A stretch of 64,000 bases of DNA, taken from NCBI GenBank assembly GCA_963677885.1, contig OY782500.1, positions 1,798,001-1,862,000 of the forward strand, written 5' to 3'. A program made the position numbers and the translations under genes. The stretch comes from UBA1351 sp963677885 (GTDB lineage Bacteria > Bacillota > Clostridia > Lachnospirales > Vallitaleaceae). This document shows, one piece after another, positions 9,327 to 17,669 of the stretch; the stretch's first letter is position 1, and each line of letters begins with the position of its first letter. The notes under the pieces are model-generated. The model was not told the DNA's origin, searched no databases, and saw only the letters and a list, made by a program, of their open reading frames with translations.

Positions 9327-10706
9327 CTACTCCACCATATCCCTAAAGCTCACCAGCCTAATACCTCTTTCTTCGGCCAACCGAACTGCTCCATCCGTAA
9401 AACCTGATTTCGAAAAAACCATAAGGTATTTATCAGAACCTTTAATCAACTCACTTCTATCCAAGAGCTTGACAAGGATATCACTTGCAACTTTTTCATT
9501 TCGCCATTTACATTCTCCAATGATTGCATCATCATTGACTCCATAAGCAAGGATATCAAATTCGACCTCTGTCTTTGTCCGGTGATCTGTACCCCACCAT
9601 TTCCCAATCTCTGTAAAAATAATCGGAACTCGGTCAGAGCCATTATGAAGGCTTAGATACTCAAGACAAAAATCCTCAAATCTGTGACCCATGAATTTAT
9701 CAATATCGCTTTTAATCGTATGCTCATACATGATTTCCTGCTTCTCCATTTCAACCAGAGAATATCTCCTGGAAACATAACGAAACCAGAATGCAAAAAA
9801 AGGATCCTTCATCCTATAGATAGATTTGCGTGATGTGGGTTTTTGGCCAATCGGAGTAATCTTCTCAACAATCCCCAGTCCAACCAAGGTATTCAGATAA
9901 TATCCTGCCTCCGTGCCGATAAAAGTTGAAATTTCATTATATTTACTTCTTCCGCTGCTGATTCCTTCAATAATAGAAAAATACAGGGCAGGATCCTTCA
10001 ATTCCTGCTTAAGGGCAAAAAGGGGTTCATTATGAAGCAGAGTTCCCTTTTCAAGAATTTTTTGTATGATGTTTTCCTTCAAAGTCATTCCCACATCATA
10101 TTGCTTTAGATAAAGAGGCATTCCTCCAAGAACCGCCCAAGCTCCAAAGCCCTGTAAGTCATCCTTACAACCCAGGAGCTCAAAAGCCTCCTTATACCTT
10201 AAAGGTTCAAGTTTAAATGATCCTGTCCTTCTTCCAAACAAGGGACTTTTCTCTCCTAATATTTCATTTTCCATAAAACTGATATAAGACCCACATAGAA
10301 CCAATTTCAGTTTGGTTTCCACTAATTCATGATCTATGAGATGCTGTAGCATGGACAAAAAAACCTTGTCCTGTACTGCCAAATACTGAATTTCATCGAA
10401 AACAAGGATACAAGATTCATCTCTCGCTTCCTGGGCAACATATAAGATTGCCTGACGAAAGTCCTGAAATTCTGAAATATATGGCGAAGGCTTCCACGAA
10501 AGAACCAACTCCGAAAATTTCTTAAGCAAGAGCTGACTATTCTGCTGCTCTAGAGCAAAATATATCCCATTCTTATCAAACATCCATTCCCGAATCAAAA
10601 AAGTCTTCCCCACTCGTCTTCTACCATAGATGATAATACCTTCATAATTGGGGCTATGATAAAGTTCATTTAACTTATCTAACTCTTTCCTTCTTCCTAC
10701 AAACAT
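9327..10706 (-). CDS. Archaeal-type AAA ATPase with C-terminal DUF234 nuclease-like domain
   Basis: About 459 residues. It opens MFVGRRKELDKLNELY, then Walker A YGRRRVGKTFL near residue 28 and Walker B VFDEIQYLA near 117. A winged helix follows, and then a C-terminal domain with VEFDILAYG and IIGECKWR, which resembles a PD-(D/E)XK core. This is the COG1672 family, often found in mobile or defence-rich regions, role mostly unknown. The ATG at 10706 was chosen because TGGAGG lies 6 nt upstream; a TTG start at 10718 would lie inside the upstream palindrome. Confidence 0.88.
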   Translation of the reverse strand: MFVGRRKELDKLNELYHSPNYEGIIIYGRRRVGKTFLIREWMFDKNGIYFALEQQNSQLLLKKFSELVLSWKPSPYISEFQDFRQAILYVAQEARDESCILVFDEIQYLAVQDKVFLSMLQHLIDHELVETKLKLVLCGSYISFMENEILGEKSPLFGRRTGSFKLEPLRYKEAFELLGCKDDLQGFGAWAVLGGMPLYLKQYDVGMTLKENIIQKILEKGTLLHNEPLFALKQELKDPALYFSIIEGISSGRSKYNEISTFIGTEAGYYLNTLVGLGIVEKITPIGQKPTSRKSIYRMKDPFFAFWFRYVSRRYSLVEMEKQEIMYEHTIKSDIDKFMGHRFEDFCLEYLSLHNGSDRVPIIFTEIGKWWGTDHRTKTEVEFDILAYGVNDDAIIGECKWRNEKVASDILVKLLDRSELIKGSDKYLMVFSKSGFTDGAVRLAEERGIRLVSFRDMVE

Positions 10707-10716
10707 AGAAACCTCC

Positions 10717-10766
10717 AACTATAATTAAACTAACTTAGTCTAAACTAAGTTAGTTTAATTATAGTT
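10717..10766. repeat. 50-bp near-perfect palindrome upstream of the ATPase
   Basis: Left arm 10717-10739 and right arm 10744-10766 are exact reverse complements of 23 nt with a CTAA centre (10740-10743). It lies immediately upstream of the ATPase ribosome site. It is far longer than a typical dimer operator and could form a cruciform, a 5'-UTR hairpin or be the relic of a tiny inverted-repeat element. Confidence 0.9.
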
Positions 10767-10857
10767 CTCTAGTTTTCTCTTGTCAATAACCATTTTTTCT
10801 TCTTCCGACACATTCTACCCTTAGTGATCACCCTCCATACATGCACCGGGAGCTCCG

Positions 10858-11024
10858 TATTATATATCGATATCGATTATGATAACTCTCTTCTTCATTA
10901 CAGCACCCTCCATCAACTAAGATAAAGACTACCCCATTTTCCACTCCAAATCCATCACCAATAAGCCCCATAAAATCCGCAAAACCATGTGCATCCCCCT
11001 ATTCACAAGCCTTCCACCCCATCA
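10858..11024. repeat. Rpn 5'-end remnant (direct repeat of 15199-15226 + 15625-15759)
   Basis: Bases 10863-10890 match the inside of the intact Rpn gene (15199-15226). From 10891 the sequence jumps to match the Rpn start and its upstream DNA (15625-15759). The jump falls at a shared GATAACT, so about 400 bp were lost by a short-homology deletion. The result is non-coding debris. A CACCGGGAGCTCC at 10843-10855 may be a scrap of the 33-nt repeat. Confidence 0.75.
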
Positions 11025-11085
11025 CAAAAAAGTCTTTTATACACAGGTGTATTTTCCTCCAGACCTAACTTCTCCAATTGTAAGA

Positions 11086-11123
11086 ACTTGAATGTAACGT
11101 TTGCTATACATTCAAGTTTTTTT
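11086..11123 (+). terminator. Intrinsic terminator
   Basis: ACTTGAATGTA (11086-11096) pairs with TACATTCAAGT (11107-11117) and is followed by a run of T to 11123. No intact plus-strand gene now precedes it, so it is either left from a lost gene or acts as an attenuator for what follows. Confidence 0.75.
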
Positions 11124-11263
11124 GTGCTGCATTCTATGTACAGGTAACTTTACACAAAAAGGAGGTGCAGATGAAAAACCGTATTGTAGAATTACGACTG
11201 GCTACAAGTGTCAATGTTTCCCATTGATCCGGATATGATAAGGCAAATGGTTTACATAGAACA

Positions 11264-11325
11264 GGAATTTACTTGCTTTTACAACCAACCAATGGTATTA
11301 TTAGTTGTAAAAGCAAGTAAATTCC
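11264..11325. promoter_or_regulatory. 22-bp-arm inverted repeat carrying two MarR-type boxes
   Basis: Perfect 22-nt arms (11264-11285, 11304-11325) around an 18-nt spacer. Each arm holds TTGCTTTTACAA or its reverse complement TTGTAAAAGCAA. The same 12-mer occurs in the divergent MarR/MATE promoter at 35515-35526. It precedes a MarR remnant and the ferredoxin gene, so it is probably an old or still used MarR operator. Confidence 0.7.
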
Positions 11326-11350
11326 AAGTCTGTTTCTATTGAAACCGTGA

Positions 11351-11515
11351 CTTTCAGACAGGTGTGCAGCCTACATATCCCGTCTGATCAGAGTTCAGAA
11401 TGACTGGAACCGGATTGCCCTGCAGGGAATATCTGAAGAAATCCTCCAAATCGCCAATAACGTCCTGTCACAAATGATGCATCAAATGATACTCTGGGAG
11501 AATGATCAATCATGA
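11351..11515 (+). pseudogene. MarR-family regulator, C-terminal remnant
   Basis: About 55 codons stay open in front of the ferredoxin gene and read RLIRVQNDWNRIALQGISEE then IANNVLSQM. This aligns with the tail of the MarR protein at 34971 (VLRGWNEVILADISEED, ANRVLVQI). The winged-helix DNA-binding part is missing, so it is a remnant. Its TGA overlaps the next ATG as ATGA, which shows it was the first gene of the operon. A strong AGGAGG followed by an 18-codon frame at 11171-11227 lies upstream and may be the start of the former gene. Confidence 0.65.
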
Positions 11516-12579
11516 ACAAGAAAAGAATCCTTACAAGTCTAGTCTACATTTTCATCATCGCCGGGTTTCTCATTGGAGGCATGAATGCCGCCTTCAGCAA
11601 ATCCGATAACCTTGCACTAAAGGAAAACGTCCATCACGTTTATCTTCTCTACGAAAATGTGTTTCGCAGTGTGATTGTCATTTTTTCAAGCCTGTTGACG
11701 CTTTCCATTTTGAAGGAAAAGAAAAAATCGTCAGCCATGCGAAAAAAAAATCTGATCTCCCTGTCGATTTTCATGGCTGTCAGTTTTATATTGATACCAC
11801 TCCTATTGGGCATCAGGGAGCTTTCCATTGCCTTCATGCCTTTTCCCTGGTCTACAATGCCAGTTCAGCTCCTTCATGACGGTGCCTTCTTCTCAACATC
11901 CTACAGCCAGCAGATGGTAGATTTGCTGCTGATCATGTATATCCTCTACCAGCTGGTCATTGTCATTGGCACCCTTGCTTTTGGAAGACGGTTTCACTGT
12001 TCCATGCTTTGCCCATACTCCGGGTGCCACGCAGAAAGTTTCGACTTGGCACTGCCTTTAGTAGGGAAGAAGCGTCCAAAGCTGTCACCATTCCACAAAC
12101 AGATGAAAAATATCATCAAGTACGGTCTGTTTGTCCTGAATCTGCTGCTGATTCTTCTAATGGCCCTCTCTCCCCTTATCAAAGTGAATTTTGCCATTCT
12201 GAGGCAAGTCGAGATGATTAAATACATGCTGTTTGATATGCTGGCGCTGCAGGTCTTTTACTTTATCTACAATGGTCGCGGTTATTGCTTCTACTGTCCG
12301 GCGGGAACCGCTCTTGGTATCCTTTCCAGATTCGCAGGCGGGCAGATCAGAACCGAGTCACCAGAAGCCTGTATAGCCTGCAAAGTCTGCGATAGCAACT
12401 GTCCCATGAACATCTCCATTTCAGAGAATATCCGGAAGGGACTTCCGGTTTCCAGTATGGACTGTGTCGGCTGCGGTCACTGCATCGATGCCTGCCCCAC
12501 TGATATACTGTCCTATGAAACCCTATTGACCCTTCGCCTTAAAAAGGGCGAAGATGATCACTTCGAAGAAGAAGAATAG
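11512..12579 (+). CDS. NapH/CcoG-type membrane ferredoxin
   Basis: 355 residues, with five to six membrane segments (near 7-27, 50-68, 83-103, 140-160, 200-225). Cysteine motifs facing one side are CSMLCPYSGC near 167 and CFYCPAGT near 260. Two 4Fe-4S clusters near the C-terminus follow: CIACKVCDSNCP and CVGCGHCIDACP. Proteins of this family carry electrons across or along the membrane. The next gene is a flavodoxin whose frame overlaps the end of this one, so the pair probably exchanges electrons. The start overlaps the stop of the MarR remnant (ATGA). Confidence 0.88.
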   Translation: MNKKRILTSLVYIFIIAGFLIGGMNAAFSKSDNLALKENVHHVYLLYENVFRSVIVIFSSLLTLSILKEKKKSSAMRKKNLISLSIFMAVSFILIPLLLGIRELSIAFMPFPWSTMPVQLLHDGAFFSTSYSQQMVDLLLIMYILYQLVIVIGTLAFGRRFHCSMLCPYSGCHAESFDLALPLVGKKRPKLSPFHKQMKNIIKYGLFVLNLLLILLMALSPLIKVNFAILRQVEMIKYMLFDMLALQVFYFIYNGRGYCFYCPAGTALGILSRFAGGQIRTESPEACIACKVCDSNCPMNISISENIRKGLPVSSMDCVGCGHCIDACPTDILSYETLLTLRLKKGEDDHFEEEE

Positions 12580-12619
12580 AAAGGAGAGGCATGATGTTCC
12601 CCTTCATGCCAATGCACCC

Positions 12620-13048
12620 ATGGAAAAGATCGTCGTATACTCACGCTCAGGCAACTCCAAACGAATTGCAAAAAAAATTGCCAGGAAGACAGGTTTTCCC
12701 CTCATCACTCTGGAAGATGATATGAACTGGAAAGGCTTCTTCGGGTATATGAAGGCAGGTTACTATTCCATAAAGAAAAAGACAGTGGAAACCCACTTAA
12801 GTGAGCCACTGTCTTCAGATGATGACATTATTCTGGTCTGTCCCCTTTGGGCAGGCGGTATAGCTACTGCAGCCTATAGTTTACTTCAGTTCCTGGAAAG
12901 AAAACACGTGCATCTTGTTGTCTGTTCGATTTCTAGTCCCTTAAAGGACCGTCAGGATTACAAGGCTGTAACGGATATTGCGACCAACCGGAAAAACGAA
13001 GATGAAATCATAGATGGGACCTTCAATTCCATCAAAAACAGACAATGA
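12620..13048 (+). CDS. Flavodoxin-like protein
   Basis: About 142 residues. VVYSRSGNSKRIAKKIA is the FMN-phosphate loop, and VCPLWAGGIATAAYSLLQFL is the second flavin-binding region. The frame is open back to 12554, inside the ferredoxin gene, so translation may be coupled. The AAAGGAGAGGC just upstream leads to an ATGATG that is out of frame, so a small frameshift near the start is possible. ATG at 12620 is the first one before the conserved domain. Probable electron carrier partner of the upstream ferredoxin. Confidence 0.75.
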   Translation: MEKIVVYSRSGNSKRIAKKIARKTGFPLITLEDDMNWKGFFGYMKAGYYSIKKKTVETHLSEPLSSDDDIILVCPLWAGGIATAAYSLLQFLERKHVHLVVCSISSPLKDRQDYKAVTDIATNRKNEDEIIDGTFNSIKNRQ

Positions 13049-13077
13049 ATACGATAAAGCTATCGAGTATAAAGATA

Positions 13078-13240
13078 ATGTGATCAGATTTTTCTTTGAC
13101 ATTTTCCTCTCCATTGCCTCAAGCTCTTCCATTGTTTTAATAACAACATTTCCCTGCCTTATCTGTTCAATGGATTTATCAATGGCTTCAATATTTGATG
13201 GACTGTAGAACGGATCAATTGAAACCTCGAATGGAATTCT
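13078..13240 (-). pseudogene. RelB/DinJ-type antitoxin, C-terminal fragment
   Basis: Read on the minus strand, the frame gives VSIDPFYSPSNIEAIDKSIE then IRQGNVVIKTMEELEAME, the typical C-terminal half of RelB/DinJ antitoxins. The N-terminal ribbon-helix-helix DNA-binding part and any partner toxin are absent. It is joined directly to a NUDIX fragment in another frame, so two broken genes were fused here. Confidence 0.65.
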
Positions 13241-13416
13241 ATGCTCTCTTCAAAGAGTTCACGTTTTAAGGCTTCCTCATTGGTTTCGCCTGGTTCAGCT
13301 TTTCCCCCAGGGAACTCATATTTTTCCGAGACATAGGCGTATTTGTACGGTCTTCTTTGCATGCAGAGGTATTTGGTTTTGTTGTTTAGGATTGCTGCTG
13401 TTACGGTGTGGTGTGT
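13238..13416 (-). pseudogene. NUDIX hydrolase, N-terminal fragment
   Basis: Matches the first half of the intact NUDIX gene at 19351-19761: HTVTAAIL, KTKYLCMQR, YVSEKYEFPGGKAEPGETNE. It breaks off inside the NUDIX box after KRELFEE. The start codon equivalent is lost (the intact gene has CATGGTT where this copy has TGTAGTT). Not expected to make an active enzyme. Confidence 0.8.
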
Positions 13417-13704
13417 AGTTCTCTTACATTGTAGTGCCTTTCTTTCTTAAAATAAATCGGGGACTGGTACATCCCCGTCCGGTCGAAGAACCAAAGGATT
13501 GTCCTTTGGTTCTTTGATTATGTATTTATCACCTTGAGCATTTTGAATCTGTAAAAAAAACTTTATTCCGCTTCATATAATCTTCCAGCAGATGACATCT
13601 ATTTATGATACGGTTCACCGTACACTCTTAAAACCAAATACATTTAACTTCTTTACAGGCTTAATCAGCGACCCTTCGATAGAATCACGAAACCTGTTTA
13701 TGCA
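13417..13704. other. Intergenic stretch with one strong hairpin
   Basis: No supported gene. AAGAACCAAAGG (13485-13496) pairs perfectly with CCTTTGGTTCTT (13502-13513) around ATTGT. It has no long T run, so its role as a terminator is doubtful. A nearby GGGGA...TCCCC pair is weaker. Confidence 0.5.
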
Positions 13705-14614
13705 TTAGTCCTCCTTAATAACATAAACCGTATTAGAGGCCTTCCCTTTTCTAGACAATTGATTCTCTTCGATTAATTTTTTCAGTAATCTTCCTGCCAT
13801 GGTCTGTGAAATATCAAGCAACATTTCAACATCTTTCCTTTTGATTTTTCCCTGTTCCTTCACCATTCCAATAATCCTCTTTTGATCTGCTGTCAAATAC
13901 TCTCCCTATACCACTACCATAAGCTTCCACAAGTTCTAATCTATAGAAGACATTGGCAATTTTCTCATTTCTTGTTATGGAAATTCCATATTTAATATCT
14001 TCTAGGGAAATCCCTGATACCAATCCCCCAAGACTCACAAACTCAATTCTGTCATCATAGATACTGATCAACGTACTTCCGCTTAATGCGTATTCTCTAT
14101 GAATGATGGTATTAAGCAATACTTCTCTTAGTGCAACTTCCGGGTAATCTCTCCGATCTTCCCGATATAAGCCTTTTATTTCTGCATGTGTTCTATTGTA
14201 CATATCAATGTATTGGTAAACCTCATCAAGCTGTTTAAGTATTGATCCGTGAAATTCTCTCCTGTCTCTGAAAATAGCTTTCGTTTCACCTTGGAACACA
14301 GCAGCTTTTATAGTATGAACAGCCTGATCAGAAAATAGCATACCCGTATTTGAATACATATTATCACCTGATCTAATCAATCCCATTGACTTCATTTGCG
14401 CTTCTTCAAATACAATATTTCTTTTTCTGAATTCATTGGTACAATAATCAAATGTCAGCCCTTGATTTAATGACCTCAAACCTTCATAACTGCCATCATC
14501 ATCAACACCAACTAAAATAGTCCCACCCTCTGCATTTGCAAACGCTATAATCTCTTTCTTTATATCATCTGTGATTTCTCTTTTTAACTCTAACACACTA
14601 CTTTCTTCAAACAC
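13705..14614 (-). pseudogene. AlbA_2 (Schlafen-like) ATP-binding transcriptional regulator, internally deleted
   Basis: The 5' part encodes an AlbA_2 domain (SVLELKREITDDIKKEI, ANAEGGTILVGVDDDG) and the middle region ALREVLLNTIIHREY through EAYGSGIGR. The 3' part (13705-13896) encodes the usual C-terminal winged helix (GKIKRKDVEMLLDISQ). They are in different frames, and the 80-100 residues that normally separate them are missing: near 13890 AYGSGIGRV runs straight into TADQKRIIGM one base out of frame. The deletion plus frameshift makes a fused truncated product of about 262 residues with no winged helix. Confidence 0.8.
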
Positions 14615-14691
14615 AGTATTTTACCTCCAAAACCTTTTCACAAATCAGCAATGACTAAATCCGGACCGGCTCTTAACACTACCTCGGACAT

Positions 14692-14715
14692 AAAAAAGCC
14701 GCCTCACAGCGGCTT
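14692..14715 (-). terminator. Intrinsic terminator of the Rpn gene
   Basis: On the minus strand GCCGC pairs with the GCGGC of GGCGGC, followed by six T, 12 nt after the stop codon. Confidence 0.85.
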
Positions 14716-14726
14716 CCAAATCCATT

Positions 14727-15632
14727 CTATTTCAATTCATCTAGCTCATCCTGACTAATACCAATCAAATCAATAATCTCAGAATCATCTATCTTTCCAA
14801 TCAAGGCCTTAGCCATATCAAACTTAGCCAACCTAGCACCTTTTTCTATTCCTCGTTCTATTCCCTGCTGTATTCCTTGCTCTAACCCTTCAGCAAGCCC
14901 TTCCTCTTTCCCTCTTCGATAATTCTGCCTCATACGGGCAGCGTAATCCATTCTCGCCTTCTCTATCTGATCTATTCTAAATCTCTCTATATCATCTGCA
15001 GTCACATATTTAAGCTTCTCAACTGCTTTCTCAATGTCCTTATTATCCTTAGCCAGCATATCTATCACTTCCTCTTTATCCGTTGCAAACAACAACGCCC
15101 ACGCTACCTTTTCATTATAGCACTTCTCAGGCACCTTTGGTAGTTCTAGGAAGTTAATCTCACATAGGTTTGACAAGGTCACCCCTGTATCACAGTTCAT
15201 ATATCGATATCGATTATGATAACTCTCCTCTTCAAGCAAAATATAATCAAGAATATTTTGTGTAATCGCCCTGGAAAGCTCATCATAGCCCTGGCCACTG
15301 CGCATCTGATCTTGAAATAATTTCGCCTCATAATAAAGCGCTCTCATAATCATATCTTTCTCATCCTGGATCTGGACCTCAATCTCCACATGAGTCCCAT
15401 CTGAAAGCCTTGCTCTAACATCAAATCGACTCAGCTTATCCTCAGCGAAATCCGGTGACAACTCAGTATTTGTATACTCAATTAACTCTGGCTGATCTAT
15501 ATCAATCTCTAAAATCGCCGACAAAAACTTCGCCAGAATATCCCGACTGTCATTCTTACCAAAAACAGCTTTAAACACAATATCATGCTTAACAGGCAAA
15601 AGCTCCATACCGTGATAACTTATCTTCTTCAT
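14727..15632 (-). CDS. Rpn-family recombination-promoting nuclease / putative transposase
   Basis: About 301 residues. The N-terminus KHDIVFKAVFGKNDSRDIL and the core RFDVRARLSDGTHVEIEVQI give the PD-(D/E)XK pattern (D...ExQ) of the PDDEXK_2/Rpn family. The C-terminus has a low-complexity charged segment rich in EG, QG and RG steps, then the helix IDLIGISQDELDEL. Rpn proteins are DNA endonucleases linked to RecA-independent exchange. The ATG at 15632 was chosen because GGAGG lies 9 nt upstream. This is the source-like copy of the fragments at 1832 and 10858, and the only full copy of this subtype here. Confidence 0.88.
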   Translation of the reverse strand: MKKISYHGMELLPVKHDIVFKAVFGKNDSRDILAKFLSAILEIDIDQPELIEYTNTELSPDFAEDKLSRFDVRARLSDGTHVEIEVQIQDEKDMIMRALYYEAKLFQDQMRSGQGYDELSRAITQNILDYILLEEESYHNRYRYMNCDTGVTLSNLCEINFLELPKVPEKCYNEKVAWALLFATDKEEVIDMLAKDNKDIEKAVEKLKYVTADDIERFRIDQIEKARMDYAARMRQNYRRGKEEGLAEGLEQGIQQGIERGIEKGARLAKFDMAKALIGKIDDSEIIDLIGISQDELDELK

Positions 15633-15755
15633 TACAGTACCCTCCATCAACTAAGATAAAGACTACCCCAATTTCCACTCCAAATCCATCACCAATAAGC
15701 CCCAGAAAATCCACTAAACCGCGTGCATCCCCCTATTCACAAGCCTTCCACCACA

Positions 15756-17669
15756 TCACTCAACCAAATACCCAAACACATCCTCCCGCACAGCCTCCTC
15801 CATAGCAAACCGCACATTCACAATCGGCTTCTGCCGACTCGGATCCCCCTTATCCCCAATCACAGTCTCCACCGCCGTCAAAGTCCGCATCCGCCCCAAA
15901 TAATAATGAGCAGCCCCCTCATCATCCCCCTTCTTCACAAAAAGATGAATCTCAAGGCCCGAAGCCGCCTGATTCAAAATCGGCTGAATCTCCGCCGAAG
16001 ACAAACGCCGCTGACTCCTCGTCATCCAAGAAAACTGATGCCGATTCACAAACTGATCCTGATACTGAATCGTATACTGCAACTCCTCATCCTTATGATA
16101 CGTAACAAAAATCGGACAAGTCCCATGCTTCACCCGGTAACCATTCACCGTCGAACCCTCATCCCGGTCCCATCGAAGCAAGCGGCACACATCCCGCCTG
16201 GTATACTTTCTCATAAAGCACAAGATCCGTCCCGAACGTCCTCAACAAACCGAACCCCACCATACTTCTTCCTATCCTTATCCTGGAGAAAGTCATCCAT
16301 CAAAATCCCAAGACTATGCCTAACCGTCTCCTCCTGATCAACCAAACCATAGTCCTCCTCAAGAATCCCATAAACCTCCTCAAGCAAAACACCAGACGCA
16401 CCCTTATCCACAATCCCATCCACCAAGAGACCAATAATCAACACCTCATGGGGACGATATCCACCGCCAAACTCCGTCGTCACAAACCGCAGCAAACTCA
16501 CCTGGTCCTCCGACAAAACCAAGTCAAAATCTCTCTCATACTTAACCAAATACTCATAATAAGTCTTAGTCTTTGCATGAATAATCTGAGGGTCAATCGC
16601 ACCATGCTCATAGAAATCCATCAAAGTCGGAATCCGCCCCACCACGTTCTTCAAGGCATTATACTCCTTCTTAATCAGATTCAAGGACGAAAACTGAGCC
16701 CGATTAATCGACTCATAAATCTTGGTCCTGGTCACCTCATCAAAGTTAATGGTCGAACACCCAGGAATCAGCGAATTCCCCTCCTTGGCAAACCGCCTCA
16801 AGGTATCCTTGTTATAAGTCCGGTCCCCAGACAGGGCCATGGGAATCATAAAGTTATTCTTGTAATTCCCAATAAAATCAAGAACCACCACATAATCCTT
16901 GTCCTCCGCCTTACGAAGCCCCCGGCCCAACTGCTGTATAAAAATAATCGACGACTCAGTCGGCCGCAGCATGACCACCTGATTCACCCTGGGAATATCA
17001 ATCCCCTCATTAAAAATATCCACCGTAAAAATATAATCAAGTCCATTCTCCCGCTCCAAAAGCTCCAGCCGATCAATGGCAATCCTTCGACTCTCCTCCG
17101 ACGAATCCCCCGTCAGCGCAACCGTCTTATATCCCCGCTCATTAAAAAGCTTAGACAAAGTCACCGCCTCATCCTTCCTAGAGCAAAAAACAAGTCCCCT
17201 CACCCGATTACCACTATATCCATAGTAATCCAGCTTACTCACAATATGATCAATCCGCCCCTCATCCACCAAGCGGTTAAAGGCACTATGCTCATCCAGG
17301 TCCTGGCCATCCACCATAAACTCCCTCACACCAAAATAGTGAAAAGGACACAAAAGATCATACTCCATGGCATCCTGCAAGCGAATCTCATATGCAATAT
17401 TATAGTCAAACAACTCCACAATATTATATCCATCCATCCGCTCCGGTGTCGCCGACATCCCCAACAAAAACTTAGGGCGAAAATGCCCCAAAAGCTTCTC
17501 GTAGGTTGCCGCCCCAGCCCGGTGAACCTCATCAATAACAATATAGTCAAAATAATCCGGTGCAAACCGCTCCAAGTACCGCTCCTTAGACATGGTCTGT
17601 ATCGTTGCAAAAATATAATCCTCAGGCACCTCACTCAGATGATGGTTCCCGGAAAGCACCGTCATCGAA
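15756..17669 (-). pseudogene. DEAD/DEAH helicase with DUF3427, main 3' part (broken)
   Basis: This part encodes the helicase core from the DEVHRAGAATYEKLL and GMSATPERMDGYN motifs to QQLGRGLRKAEDKDYVVVLDF, then DUF3427. Near 16215 the frame shifts twice within about 30 nt: the expected FGTDLVLYEK and KYTRRDVCRLL lie in successive frames, as if single bases had been inserted. The C-terminal 155 residues follow in the third frame. The 5' part lies on the other side of the IS element at 17670-19026. Together with the missing N-terminal domain this is a dead gene. Relatives act in DNA restriction or repair. Confidence 0.82.
17662..17669. repeat. Target-site duplication, left (TCATCGAA)
   Basis: The 8-nt TCATCGAA here is identical to 19027-19034. 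Joining the two flanks with one copy removed restores the helicase frame (EVSM followed by TVLSGNHH), so it is a true duplication. Confidence 0.92.

Noticed and set aside
11171..11227. An 18-codon frame behind a strong AGGAGG as a small gene
   Set aside because: It lies in the decayed MarR region and is more likely the start of that lost gene.
15723..16337. A 204-codon plus-strand frame
   Set aside because: Antisense of the DUF3427 region, same odd composition.
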